NCBI GenBank assembly: GCA_964404235.1
Contig: CAYOJL010000023.1
Location: 1 to 23,900, forward strand
Reading direction: 5' to 3'
DNA: 23,900 bases
DNA from: CACEUX01 sp964404235
GTDB taxonomy: Bacteria > Fidelibacterota > Marinisomatia > Marinisomatales > UBA1611
Positions within the stretch are counted from its first letter, which is position 1. Each line of letters begins with the position of its first letter. Under the pieces are notes generated by a model. The model saw only the letters and a program-made list of their open reading frames with translations, made no database searches and had not been told where the DNA came from. Both the position numbers and the translations under genes were made by a program. Positions 7,178-14,661 of this stretch are shown piece by piece.

Positions 7178-7411
7178 ATGAGATATTTCACAAAAACTTT
7201 TATTGTCTTCTCTTTTGTACTGCTCATACCAGATCTGATCTTTGCTTGTTCTACTTGTTTTGGTGACCCAAGTGCTCCTGCTTCGCAAGGGCTGAATTGG
7301 GCGATCATAACACTACTTGGTGTAACAGGAGGAGTATTAGGTGGTATCATACGCTCGATTATTGTGATCGGTAAAAGAACCAAACAATATAATAAGATGA
7401 ATAAAACTTAG
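7178..7411 (+). CDS. Small exported or membrane protein with CSTCFGDP motif
   Basis: 77 aa: an N-terminal signal-like helix (residues 5-23), then CSTCFGDP (Cys24, Cys27), then one membrane helix (41-64) and a basic tail. The signal followed directly by Cys24 (IFAC) might also be read as a lipobox. I recall similar CSxCFGDP small proteins next to cytochrome oxidase genes in several phyla, but no function. The Cys pair facing the periplasm could bind copper or act in thiol exchange during CuA assembly; this is inference. It lies directly before the CuA subunit gene and ends in TAG. Confidence 0.7.
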   Translation: MRYFTKTFIVFSFVLLIPDLIFACSTCFGDPSAPASQGLNWAIITLLGVTGGVLGGIIRSIIVIGKRTKQYNKMNKT

Positions 7412-7421
7412 AGGAAGATCC

Positions 7422-8258
7422 TTGATAGATATTCTACATTATTTTGGCTTACCGATCAATCTCTCGATACAGGGAGCAAAGATCGATGAGATAAATGCTA
7501 TCGTCCATTGGCTTATGCTGATACTATTTGTTGGATGGGGAACTTTTTTTATTGTTAGCCTAGTAAAGTTCAGTGCAACAAAAAATAAAAAAGCAAATTA
7601 TACTGGGGTTAAATCACATCTTTCCTCAGTCCTGGAAGCTACCGTTGCTGTTATAGAAATTGTTATTCTATTTGGTTTTGCATTTCCCATATGGGCTCAC
7701 CGTGTCACAGATGTTCCGAATCCTAGTGAAGCAGTACATATTCGAGTTGTAGCACAGCAATTTGCCTGGAATATCCACTATCCAGGTCCAGATGGTAAAT
7801 TTGGTTCACTAAAGATTGATCTAGTAGATGAGCAGGAAAATCCGATTGGTCTAGACCGTTCAAGCGAAAATGCATCTGATGATTTTTTCACAATAAACCA
7901 ATTCCATATTCCTGTAAATAAAAAGATCAGAATTGATCTTAGTTCAAAAGACGTTATCCATAATTTTAAACTTCCAGAGCTTCGGGTCTCACAAGATGCG
8001 ATTCCAGGAATGACCATACCAGTTCACTTCGAGGCCACAATGACTTCTGAAGAATTCCTGAAGACCACAATTGGTACAGCTAGGGAAGGAATGGGACTTG
8101 AGATCTCATGCGCACAATTATGTGGCCTAGGGCACTATAGAATGAAAGGTTTTGTTACGATCCACGATGAAGAGGGATATCAGTCTTGGCTTGATGAGCA
8201 GGCTGAATATCTTGAAGAGGAAAGTGGTGATGATGATTGGGGCGATGATGATTGGTAA
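7422..8258 (+). CDS. ctaC: Cytochrome c oxidase subunit II (CuA subunit)
   Basis: Receives electrons from cytochrome c at the binuclear CuA site in the periplasm. It starts at TTG (7422) with a strong AGAGGAAG upstream that overlaps the preceding stop. 278 aa: two N-terminal membrane helices (about 24-48 and 68-93), then a cupredoxin domain. CuA ligands: His in DVIHNF and CAQLCGLGHYRM (Cys 8109-8111, Cys 8121-8123, His 8133-8135, Met 8142-8144). Gln replaces the usual Glu between the Cys; there the ligand is the backbone carbonyl, so the site should still work. There is no fused cytochrome c domain. The C-terminus is an acidic tail ending GDDDWGDDDW, echoing the cytochrome c at the window start. 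It is unusual for subunit II to be last in the operon. Confidence 0.95.
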   Translation: MIDILHYFGLPINLSIQGAKIDEINAIVHWLMLILFVGWGTFFIVSLVKFSATKNKKANYTGVKSHLSSVLEATVAVIEIVILFGFAFPIWAHRVTDVPNPSEAVHIRVVAQQFAWNIHYPGPDGKFGSLKIDLVDEQENPIGLDRSSENASDDFFTINQFHIPVNKKIRIDLSSKDVIHNFKLPELRVSQDAIPGMTIPVHFEATMTSEEFLKTTIGTAREGMGLEISCAQLCGLGHYRMKGFVTIHDEEGYQSWLDEQAEYLEEESGDDDWGDDDW

Positions 8259-8282
8259 AACAATGATAATACTTTATAAAAG

Positions 8283-8306
8283 ACCCTGCTGATAGCAGGG
8301 TTTTTT
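8283..8306 (+). terminator. Intrinsic terminator after the oxidase operon
   Basis: An 8-bp perfect stem (ACCCTGCT at 8283-8290 with AGCAGGGT at 8294-8301) with a 3-nt loop is followed by a run of Ts to 8306. It lies 24 nt after the subunit II stop and before the convergent esterase gene. Confidence 0.9.
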
Positions 8307-8318
8307 GTTTCTAGATCA

Positions 8319-8978
8319 TCATCCGTTTAGCTCCTTAAGCCATGAAAGAACATCATTCAGACAATCATTTGGTATAGTGTGCTCTGAATCATATTCATTA
8401 TATTTTGGTTTAAGCCCTAGATCTATGAGTCCATCTCTGGTAGCATGTGAAAGAGATAAAGGAACTATCTGATCGAACTTCCCACTACCCATAAATAGTT
8501 TCAGATCTTTTATTTTATTTTTATCAATTATTCCACTAGCCCTTTCTGATGGAAAGAATCCACAGAGAGATGTCACAGAATTAAATTTATCCGGATCCAC
8601 TAGGCCACAATAAATAGATAATGACCCACCCTGACTAAATCCCAAAAGATTGATCTTTTTGGGATAAAGTCCAAGTTTATCTATACACTTGTTGATCGAA
8701 TCATTGATCTGTTTTTGATGCTTCGATATCTGTTCTGGCTTAGGAAGAGTACCAATATTATTTGGGTCCAACTCTGCCCATGCCCAGCCACCATAATAGA
8801 TCGGTATGGAAGCTTGGAGACTGACACAGGTCCAGTTATCTGGGAAAAATGGTGCAAGACCGAAAAGGTCCTGCATATTACTCCCAAATCCATGGAGAAA
8901 AAATATACTAGGTCCTTTACTATCACCTTTTCTTACAATATTCTTTAAAGGTAGATCTAATGAATGCATTTCAGACAT
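8319..8978 (-). CDS. Alpha/beta-hydrolase, phospholipase/carboxylesterase family
   Basis: Predicted cytoplasmic serine esterase of 219 aa, the usual size for the carboxylesterase/acyl-protein-thioesterase-like family (YpfH type). The catalytic triad is visible: nucleophile Ser115 in GFSQGG, Asp169 in GKFDQIVP and His200 in SEHTIP. The oxyanion-hole HGFGSN lies at residues 29-34. No signal peptide. It starts 6 nt after the typA stop on the same strand, so the two are probably co-transcribed. The substrate cannot be told from sequence. Confidence 0.88.
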   Translation of the reverse strand: MSEMHSLDLPLKNIVRKGDSKGPSIFFLHGFGSNMQDLFGLAPFFPDNWTCVSLQASIPIYYGGWAWAELDPNNIGTLPKPEQISKHQKQINDSINKCIDKLGLYPKKINLLGFSQGGSLSIYCGLVDPDKFNSVTSLCGFFPSERASGIIDKNKIKDLKLFMGSGKFDQIVPLSLSHATRDGLIDLGLKPKYNEYDSEHTIPNDCLNDVLSWLKELNG

Positions 8979-8984
8979 AATAGA

Positions 8985-10820
8985 TTAAATAGATGAATAT
9001 TTTTCCTTCTTTTTTTGTGCAGCTCTTTTATTCTTATCTAGCTCCATTTTCCTTAATCTAATATGCATAGGTGTGATCTCAACAAGCTCATCTTCCGCTA
9101 TAAATTCGATACATTGATCCAAAGATAATTGCCTAGGAGGTCTAACAGTGATCGTACTATCAGAACCGGCGGCTCGCATATTTGTTAGTTTTTTCTCTCT
9201 AGTAATATTGACATTTAAATCTCCATCCCTATTACGCTCTCCAATAATCATACCATCATAGACATCCGTACCTACTGAAACAAATAATTCTCCTCTATCA
9301 ACCATTCCTATACATGCATATGTTGTTACTTTACCCATCCGATCTGAGACCAGACCCCCTGTATTTCTTTGAGGTATTGGACCATGCCAAGGTGCATATC
9401 CATTAAAAAGTTTATTCATTATTCCAGCACCCTGCGTATCAGTCAAAAATTGCGATCTGAATCCAATTAAACCTCTAGAAGGTATTGAAAATTCAAGATT
9501 CACTCGCCCGGTTCCATGATTTTGAAGATCTGTCATTTTACCTTTTCTAGCAGATAATTTTTCTGTTATGATACCTACTTTATCTTCAGGTATATCTAAA
9601 AATACTTTTTCCATAGGTTCAAGGGTTTTACTATTTTCTTCTTTAGTGATTACCTGAGGCTTGGAGACCATTAACTCATACCCTTCTCGACGCATGGTCT
9701 CAATTAATATTGCCATCTGCAATTCACCTCTTCCCCTGACTTCAAAGACATCTGGTCTCTCAGTTGGGATAACCTGCAGTGATACATTACTTAAAATTTC
9801 TTTTTCTAATCTATCTGATAAGTGTCGCGTTGTAAGATAATCCCCATCTTGCCCAGCGAATGGACTATCATTAACATAGAATAACATTGAAACTGTTGGT
9901 TCATCTACCTCAATCCTTGGCAGGGGTTCAGGCTCTTCATTATCTGCTATAGTATCTCCAATAGATATGTTCTCAATTCCTGCAAACCCAATAATGTCAC
10001 CTGCCTCTACTTCATCAACTTGTTTTCTATTAAGTCCCTGAAATGTATAAAGAGCTGAAAATTTCTGATTAGGTTTGTTGCCTTCAATCGTACACAATGA
10101 ATAGAATGAATTCATAGATAATCTTCCGTTATTTAACCTCCCAACAGCGATCTGTCCTACATAAGGATCATAATCAAGACTCGTTATTAAAAATTGAGGT
10201 TTAGATCCATCTGAAACCTCAGGCCCTTTAATCGTATTGATGATCGCCTTAAATAAAGGCATTAAGTTATCTGATGTACTATCTAATTCATTATGTGCTA
10301 TACCTATTTTCGCATTTGTATAAATGATAGGGAACTCTATTTGGTCTTCTGATGCATCAAGATCTATGAATAGATCATATACCTCATCAATAACTTCACT
10401 TATGCGGGCATCTGATCTATCGATCTTATTAATAACAAGAATAATGGGAAGCTCTTTTTCCAGGGCCTTTTTAAGCACAAATCGTGTCTGTGGTAGAGGC
10501 CCTTCACTAGCATCTACCAACAATAGAGCTCCATCAACTAGATTTAAACTTCGTTCTACTTCTCCACCAAAATCAGCATGACCAGGAGTATCAAGAATAT
10601 TGATCTTTATATCTTTATAATTAACTGCAGTATTCTTAGCGGTTATGGTTATACCTCGTTCTTTTTCAAGGTCCATAGAATCCATAACCCTATCTTCAAT
10701 ATGCTGGTGCTCTTTAAACGTTCCACTTTGTTTAAGAAGTCCATCAACTAGGGTTGTTTTACCATGGTCAACATGTGCGATTATAGCAATGTTCCTGATA
10801 GAATCTTTTCTCATGATCAT
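8985..10820 (-). CDS. typA: Ribosome-associated translational GTPase TypA/BipA
   Basis: Translation-factor GTPase involved in ribosome assembly and stress or cold responses. At 611 aa it has the normal family length. GTPase motifs: G1 AHVDHGKT (residues 15-22), G2 within RGITIT (~55-60), G3 DTPGH (77-81), G4 NKID (131-134). The EF-G-like domains follow, and the BipA-specific C-terminal domain is shown by TGRVNLEFSIPSRGLIGFR and the basic Lys-rich tail. Start at ATG 10820; an in-frame ATG two codons later is possible. A TATAAT at 10829-10824 lies directly upstream, just after the terminator of the histone-like gene, which would put the transcription start close to the ATG. Confidence 0.97.
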   Translation of the reverse strand: MIMRKDSIRNIAIIAHVDHGKTTLVDGLLKQSGTFKEHQHIEDRVMDSMDLEKERGITITAKNTAVNYKDIKINILDTPGHADFGGEVERSLNLVDGALLLVDASEGPLPQTRFVLKKALEKELPIILVINKIDRSDARISEVIDEVYDLFIDLDASEDQIEFPIIYTNAKIGIAHNELDSTSDNLMPLFKAIINTIKGPEVSDGSKPQFLITSLDYDPYVGQIAVGRLNNGRLSMNSFYSLCTIEGNKPNQKFSALYTFQGLNRKQVDEVEAGDIIGFAGIENISIGDTIADNEEPEPLPRIEVDEPTVSMLFYVNDSPFAGQDGDYLTTRHLSDRLEKEILSNVSLQVIPTERPDVFEVRGRGELQMAILIETMRREGYELMVSKPQVITKEENSKTLEPMEKVFLDIPEDKVGIITEKLSARKGKMTDLQNHGTGRVNLEFSIPSRGLIGFRSQFLTDTQGAGIMNKLFNGYAPWHGPIPQRNTGGLVSDRMGKVTTYACIGMVDRGELFVSVGTDVYDGMIIGERNRDGDLNVNITREKKLTNMRAAGSDSTITVRPPRQLSLDQCIEFIAEDELVEITPMHIRLRKMELDKNKRAAQKKKEKYSSI

Positions 10821-10840
10821 ATTATTATAAATTATTTAAA

Positions 10841-10869
10841 AAAATAAAAAACCCCGCTAAAAAGCGGGG
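10841..10869 (-). terminator. Intrinsic terminator of the histone-like gene, just upstream of typA
   Basis: A 7-bp GC-rich stem (CCCCGCT at 10852-10858 with AGCGGGG at 10863-10869) with a 4-nt loop is followed, on the minus strand, by a long U-tract (10851-10841). It ends about 20 nt before the typA start. Confidence 0.85.
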
Positions 10870-10885
10870 CCTTTTTCAAGATCGA

Positions 10886-11062
10886 TCACTCTCCAGCGAC
10901 CGAAGCCTTTCTGTATTCAGTTACTAGTTTTTTAACTTCACCGATTGCTTTTCGTGCTCTTGAACCAGCAGCTTTATTTCCACCCATATTTTTTTCATGC
11001 TCAGATTCGAATGTATCAAAATGACCTTTTATCTGGTCATATAGCTTACTTGTCTTAGACAT
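10886..11062 (-). CDS. Histone H1-like DNA-binding protein (Hc1-like)
   Basis: 58-aa basic protein starting MSKTSKLYDQIKGHF and ending in TGA (10886-10888). The core GNKAAGSRARKAIGEVKKL matches the pattern of bacterial histone H1-like (Hc1 family) proteins of Bacteroidota and Chlamydiota. These are small, helical and Lys-rich, and bind DNA non-specifically. GGAAAG sits 4 nt upstream of the ATG, and a strong terminator follows the stop. Here the protein is the short form without the long Lys/Ala-rich tail. Role: nucleoid compaction, inferred from the family. Confidence 0.82.
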   Translation of the reverse strand: MSKTSKLYDQIKGHFDTFESEHEKNMGGNKAAGSRARKAIGEVKKLVTEYRKASVAGE

Positions 11063-11150
11063 CGTCTTTCCTTTTTTTTATTTTAATTAAAATTTTAGCC
11101 GGCAATTTTACAACAGCTTAATTTGAATAATTTATTTTTTTATCAGAATA

Positions 11151-12437
11151 TTAATTCACATTGCCCTGTGAATCTGTCTTTACAAGCCAGTTCACACGTG
11201 AATTGCCAAAAGAATCTGATTTGCCTACTATATTGAACCCTCCATCATAAGCCTCAACGACTCCAAAAGACTCATCATCCTGATTTCCACCATGTATCTT
11301 ATTCCAAATAACCTGACCAGAAGCTACATCAACACCCCATATCCTATATTTGAAAGCACTACCAGAACTACTTCTAGTATAACCAACCAAGGCAACAATG
11401 TCCTCATTCTGAGATAGCGTCATTGAGGTAGCGGTATCATAATTATTATTTCCATGATTGTTCTGCCAAATAATATCTCCAGATGAAGACACCCTCATGA
11501 CCCTCATATTAAGGTTGGTTGATGATAAGGATATTTTTCCTGCAACGATGTAGCTACCATCTGATAATTTTACAATATCTCTGGCCTCATCCCACTTATT
11601 ACCACCTGACTCGATCGACCATTCTTCATCGCCGTTAGCATCTGTCTTCATGACCCAAAAATGATCATAAAACTCAAAATTCCTGTCTTCTAGTTTTTCA
11701 CCAGCAAGAGCAAAACCACCATCATCTGCTTCTACAACACCCCAAAAACTGTTCATAGGTGTATTTATTATCCCATATCGCTTTATCCACTGTACACTAC
11801 CACCTTCAGACATTCGTAGTATAAAGGCTTTTCCTTGTACTGCATGTCCGCCAATTGGATCGCCGCCTGCTCCTCCTACCACTATATAATCACCCTCGGA
11901 TGTTTGTATAACATCCTCAACATAATGAGCCACAGAATATGAAAGTTTTTGGTACCATTGTATCAAACCAGTTGAGTCTGTCTTTATGACCGTATTTTGA
12001 GCTGCACCAATAATATATCCGCCATCACTGGTACGATTTACAGAATTACCCCAGTGACTCCCTGTTATATCACTATAAGACCTGCTCCATATCTCATTCC
12101 CTAATTCATCGATCTTTAATAAGATGGTCCTGCCATCAGAACCAGATAGGACATAACTACAATTAGATGATCTTATAATATCATATCCAGCTGTACCGGG
12201 CATTACCCTTGAGAAAGTTGTATCAGTGTCACAATAATAGCAAGAGCCATCATCATATAGCGCCTGTATATCATAATTTGATGCAATACTATCCATGCAG
12301 CCACAGACAGTTGTATCAGCGGGAAGTTCTGCACAATCAACCGTTTCAGTTGAACTCTCGGCTTCGTTATCAGGATCGTCACAACTGAAATAAAAAACTA
12401 TAACTAAAAAAATAAGGAAAAATGACCGTCTCATCAT
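11151..12437 (-). CDS. Beta-propeller lipoprotein with CGCMD module
   Basis: Probable surface lipoprotein, 428 aa. Hydrophobic N-terminus ending FSC (Cys19), followed by the acidic DDPDNEAES. Residues ~35-66 hold the Cys-rich linker (VDCAELP, CGCMD, NYD, DDGSC). Residues ~75-428 consist of about seven repeats of the type DGGYIIxG ... KTDxxGxIxW, a repeat-based beta-propeller, probably seven-bladed. It is paralogous to the 449-aa lipoprotein at 20435-21784. It has no T9SS sorting domain. It starts 2 nt after the preceding gene and is the last gene of the surface-protein run. The ligand is unknown; adhesion or carbohydrate binding is only a guess. The lipobox is atypical (Tyr-Phe-Ser-Cys). Confidence 0.8.
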   Translation of the reverse strand: MMRRSFFLIFLVIVFYFSCDDPDNEAESSTETVDCAELPADTTVCGCMDSIASNYDIQALYDDGSCYYCDTDTTFSRVMPGTAGYDIIRSSNCSYVLSGSDGRTILLKIDELGNEIWSRSYSDITGSHWGNSVNRTSDGGYIIGAAQNTVIKTDSTGLIQWYQKLSYSVAHYVEDVIQTSEGDYIVVGGAGGDPIGGHAVQGKAFILRMSEGGSVQWIKRYGIINTPMNSFWGVVEADDGGFALAGEKLEDRNFEFYDHFWVMKTDANGDEEWSIESGGNKWDEARDIVKLSDGSYIVAGKISLSSTNLNMRVMRVSSSGDIIWQNNHGNNNYDTATSMTLSQNEDIVALVGYTRSSSGSAFKYRIWGVDVASGQVIWNKIHGGNQDDESFGVVEAYDGGFNIVGKSDSFGNSRVNWLVKTDSQGNVN

Positions 12438-12439
12438 AT

Positions 12440-14635
12440 CTACTCTATGAATATACCTCTAGCATAACCATCCATCCAGCCCTCTATTCCTTCTGGCACA
12501 TCGTACTGATCCACCAGATAGTGGAGTTCACCATTCAGCCAATAGCAGGCAGCAATGAAACTACCCTCTGGAGTAGTAGGATCCGGTGATGCAACTGTGG
12601 CTACACCCACTACGATAACATTTCCATCTATTGCCCTAACATCATAAGCAGTCCCCGTTCCCCAGCTATTTAATGGACCACCAGGAAGATCCATAATATT
12701 ATTATTCTTCCAATATTGTGGCCAAGAACCACCTGATGGTTCTACATCATATTGCCCATACCAATCTGTATTACCGGCCACATACACATCTGTACCATCA
12801 AGAGATACGCCATATCCAATAGCACCATATATATCCCACGTTGATCCTCCTAGTGGTAGGTCTGTCCTTCTAGAATTACGCCAATATGCGGCCTTGGGAG
12901 TATATCCTGCAAAACTAGAAGGTTTCATAGTATAGCCAGCAAAATAACGTACATTCCCTTCTAGAAATGCAATATCGTAGACCTCTCCATCACCTCCACT
13001 GGGCACGGAAAGACTTGTCCTATTACCATTTTTCCAAAAACACGGTATGACATAATGATGATTATTCATGAAATATCCACCCACATATACATCACCATTA
13101 TTTTTTATTCCAATACCAAAAGCTTGAGAATCTCTATTTGTTGTTAGATTGATCTTTACACCATTTTTCCAGTAACAGGAACCATCATCAAACCAGCCTG
13201 CTACATAGATATCGCCATTATGTACTGTGATCGCTTCTGCCTCTCCCCAGAGTCCAGGGAGATCGTAACGGGTCTGGTCTATCCAATAACATGCATCCGA
13301 TGATTCCCCCGTGCCACAAGTATATACTGTACCATTTTCAACGAAGATATCCGTGGCCCAGGCCCCACCAGGCAATTCGACCCTAACACCATCCTTCCAA
13401 TAACATGCTGTGTAATTACCCTCGCTATTATAGGATTCTCCAACCATATATACCGTACGACCTTCTATAAGATATGCATTACATATCCCATCACCATCAT
13501 CATCAGGTCCATCATTCGATGTGTCAAATATTCCTGAAGAACAGTCATCACACCCATCACCATCTATATCAGAGCATACAGTATTATCAAATGGGTCCAT
13601 GTCAACATCATCAGTGACATTATCATTATCATCGTCCTCATCCTGGTCATCACAGATGCCGTCAAGATCGTGATCATTACCCATGATCTCTCCATTCACA
13701 CATGCATCACATGGGTCATCATCATACGCACATGTGCGATTCTCTATTGTGGCTGATGGATCATAATTACATGCACTTGGATCTGTACAGCCACACTCAT
13801 CACACGTCTCCCAAGTTGCAAGGTCTATCACACCTATATTACCATTCCCACTAGCATCAGAAAGACGATCACCTTCTCCCTCATTCATTTTCCAATAGCC
13901 TGATAGATCACTTGATGAGACATAACTGCCTCGATCCAAAGTTGCATTCATATCGTTGGTTGTATTTGCAAGTTCAGCGATCTCAAAGGTACTTAATGCT
14001 TTGTCCCATATAGCAGCCTCATCTATGAAACCCCACCAGACATTACCATTGGCAAATCTTCCGATGTATGTTGTATGGCTATCATCTGGAGGATCCACTC
14101 CAGTAGCCTGTGCCACCTGTACTCCATTTTTATATAATGTCATTGTCCCAGAAGCGACATTAACATCATAGGTAATAGCTACAAAGGTCCATACGTTTTC
14201 TGGAATTGAATCTGGGTCTTGGACCACATAATAATCTCCGTTATGCCCTGCAGATAGTTTAGCGCCCTGTGCCTGGGGTGCAAAAAAGGCATGCCCAGTA
14301 TTACCACTAATGATATTATTGTTCATTGCGTAACCATAATACCTTTTCACCCAGGCTGCTTTTGTGTAAGAACCCTGATCGATCATATCTCCAAGATCCA
14401 CATTAGAATTAGAACCATTAAATGAAAGATAGAAGTCACCATTATCCACATGAACCTGACAGCTTCCATCATCATAGGTTGCATCACTATTATAGTTGAA
14501 TGCAGTGCTATCTGTACAACCACAAATACTATTACCCCCTGCAATACCAGCACAATCCTGAGGTAATGGATCTTCATCTCTTGTGCATGATAATAAAATA
14601 ACAATGATAAGTAATAGGAATCGTTGCTTGAACAT
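12440..14635 (-). CDS. Multidomain surface lipoprotein: LamG, thrombospondin-3 and propeller repeats
   Basis: 731 aa. Signal peptide with lipobox LLSC (Cys17) and acidic TRDED after it. First CGCTD module at 38-59. A concanavalin A/LamG-type domain spans ~65-270 (YLSFNGSNSNVDLG, AAWVKRYYG, WGFIDEAAIWDKALS, SGYWKMNEGEG). A second Cys module (CGCTDPSACNYDPSAT) follows at ~280-302. Asp-rich thrombospondin type 3-like calcium-binding repeats lie at ~315-392 (DLDGICDDQDEDDDNDN). The last ~340 residues are seven repeats with a core like CYWKDGVRVELPGG followed by NGxVYVAG, most likely a seven-bladed propeller. LamG plus TSP3 indicates a calcium-stabilised extracellular protein that may bind glycans. 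It lies 26 nt after the 1392-aa gene in the same direction. Confidence 0.82.
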   Translation of the reverse strand: MFKQRFLLLIIVILLSCTRDEDPLPQDCAGIAGGNSICGCTDSTAFNYNSDATYDDGSCQVHVDNGDFYLSFNGSNSNVDLGDMIDQGSYTKAAWVKRYYGYAMNNNIISGNTGHAFFAPQAQGAKLSAGHNGDYYVVQDPDSIPENVWTFVAITYDVNVASGTMTLYKNGVQVAQATGVDPPDDSHTTYIGRFANGNVWWGFIDEAAIWDKALSTFEIAELANTTNDMNATLDRGSYVSSSDLSGYWKMNEGEGDRLSDASGNGNIGVIDLATWETCDECGCTDPSACNYDPSATIENRTCAYDDDPCDACVNGEIMGNDHDLDGICDDQDEDDDNDNVTDDVDMDPFDNTVCSDIDGDGCDDCSSGIFDTSNDGPDDDGDGICNAYLIEGRTVYMVGESYNSEGNYTACYWKDGVRVELPGGAWATDIFVENGTVYTCGTGESSDACYWIDQTRYDLPGLWGEAEAITVHNGDIYVAGWFDDGSCYWKNGVKINLTTNRDSQAFGIGIKNNGDVYVGGYFMNNHHYVIPCFWKNGNRTSLSVPSGGDGEVYDIAFLEGNVRYFAGYTMKPSSFAGYTPKAAYWRNSRRTDLPLGGSTWDIYGAIGYGVSLDGTDVYVAGNTDWYGQYDVEPSGGSWPQYWKNNNIMDLPGGPLNSWGTGTAYDVRAIDGNVIVVGVATVASPDPTTPEGSFIAACYWLNGELHYLVDQYDVPEGIEGWMDGYARGIFIE

Positions 14636-14661
14636 AGTTTAATCTAAAAAATAATAAATCA

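Noticed and set aside
11080..11115. Imperfect palindrome around GCCGGC upstream of the histone-like gene
   Set aside because: Arms are mostly A/T and imperfect, so chance is likely in this AT-rich spacer.
13956..14171. 71-aa plus-strand open frame
   Set aside because: Antisense to the LamG domain of the 731-aa lipoprotein; its protein resembles nothing.
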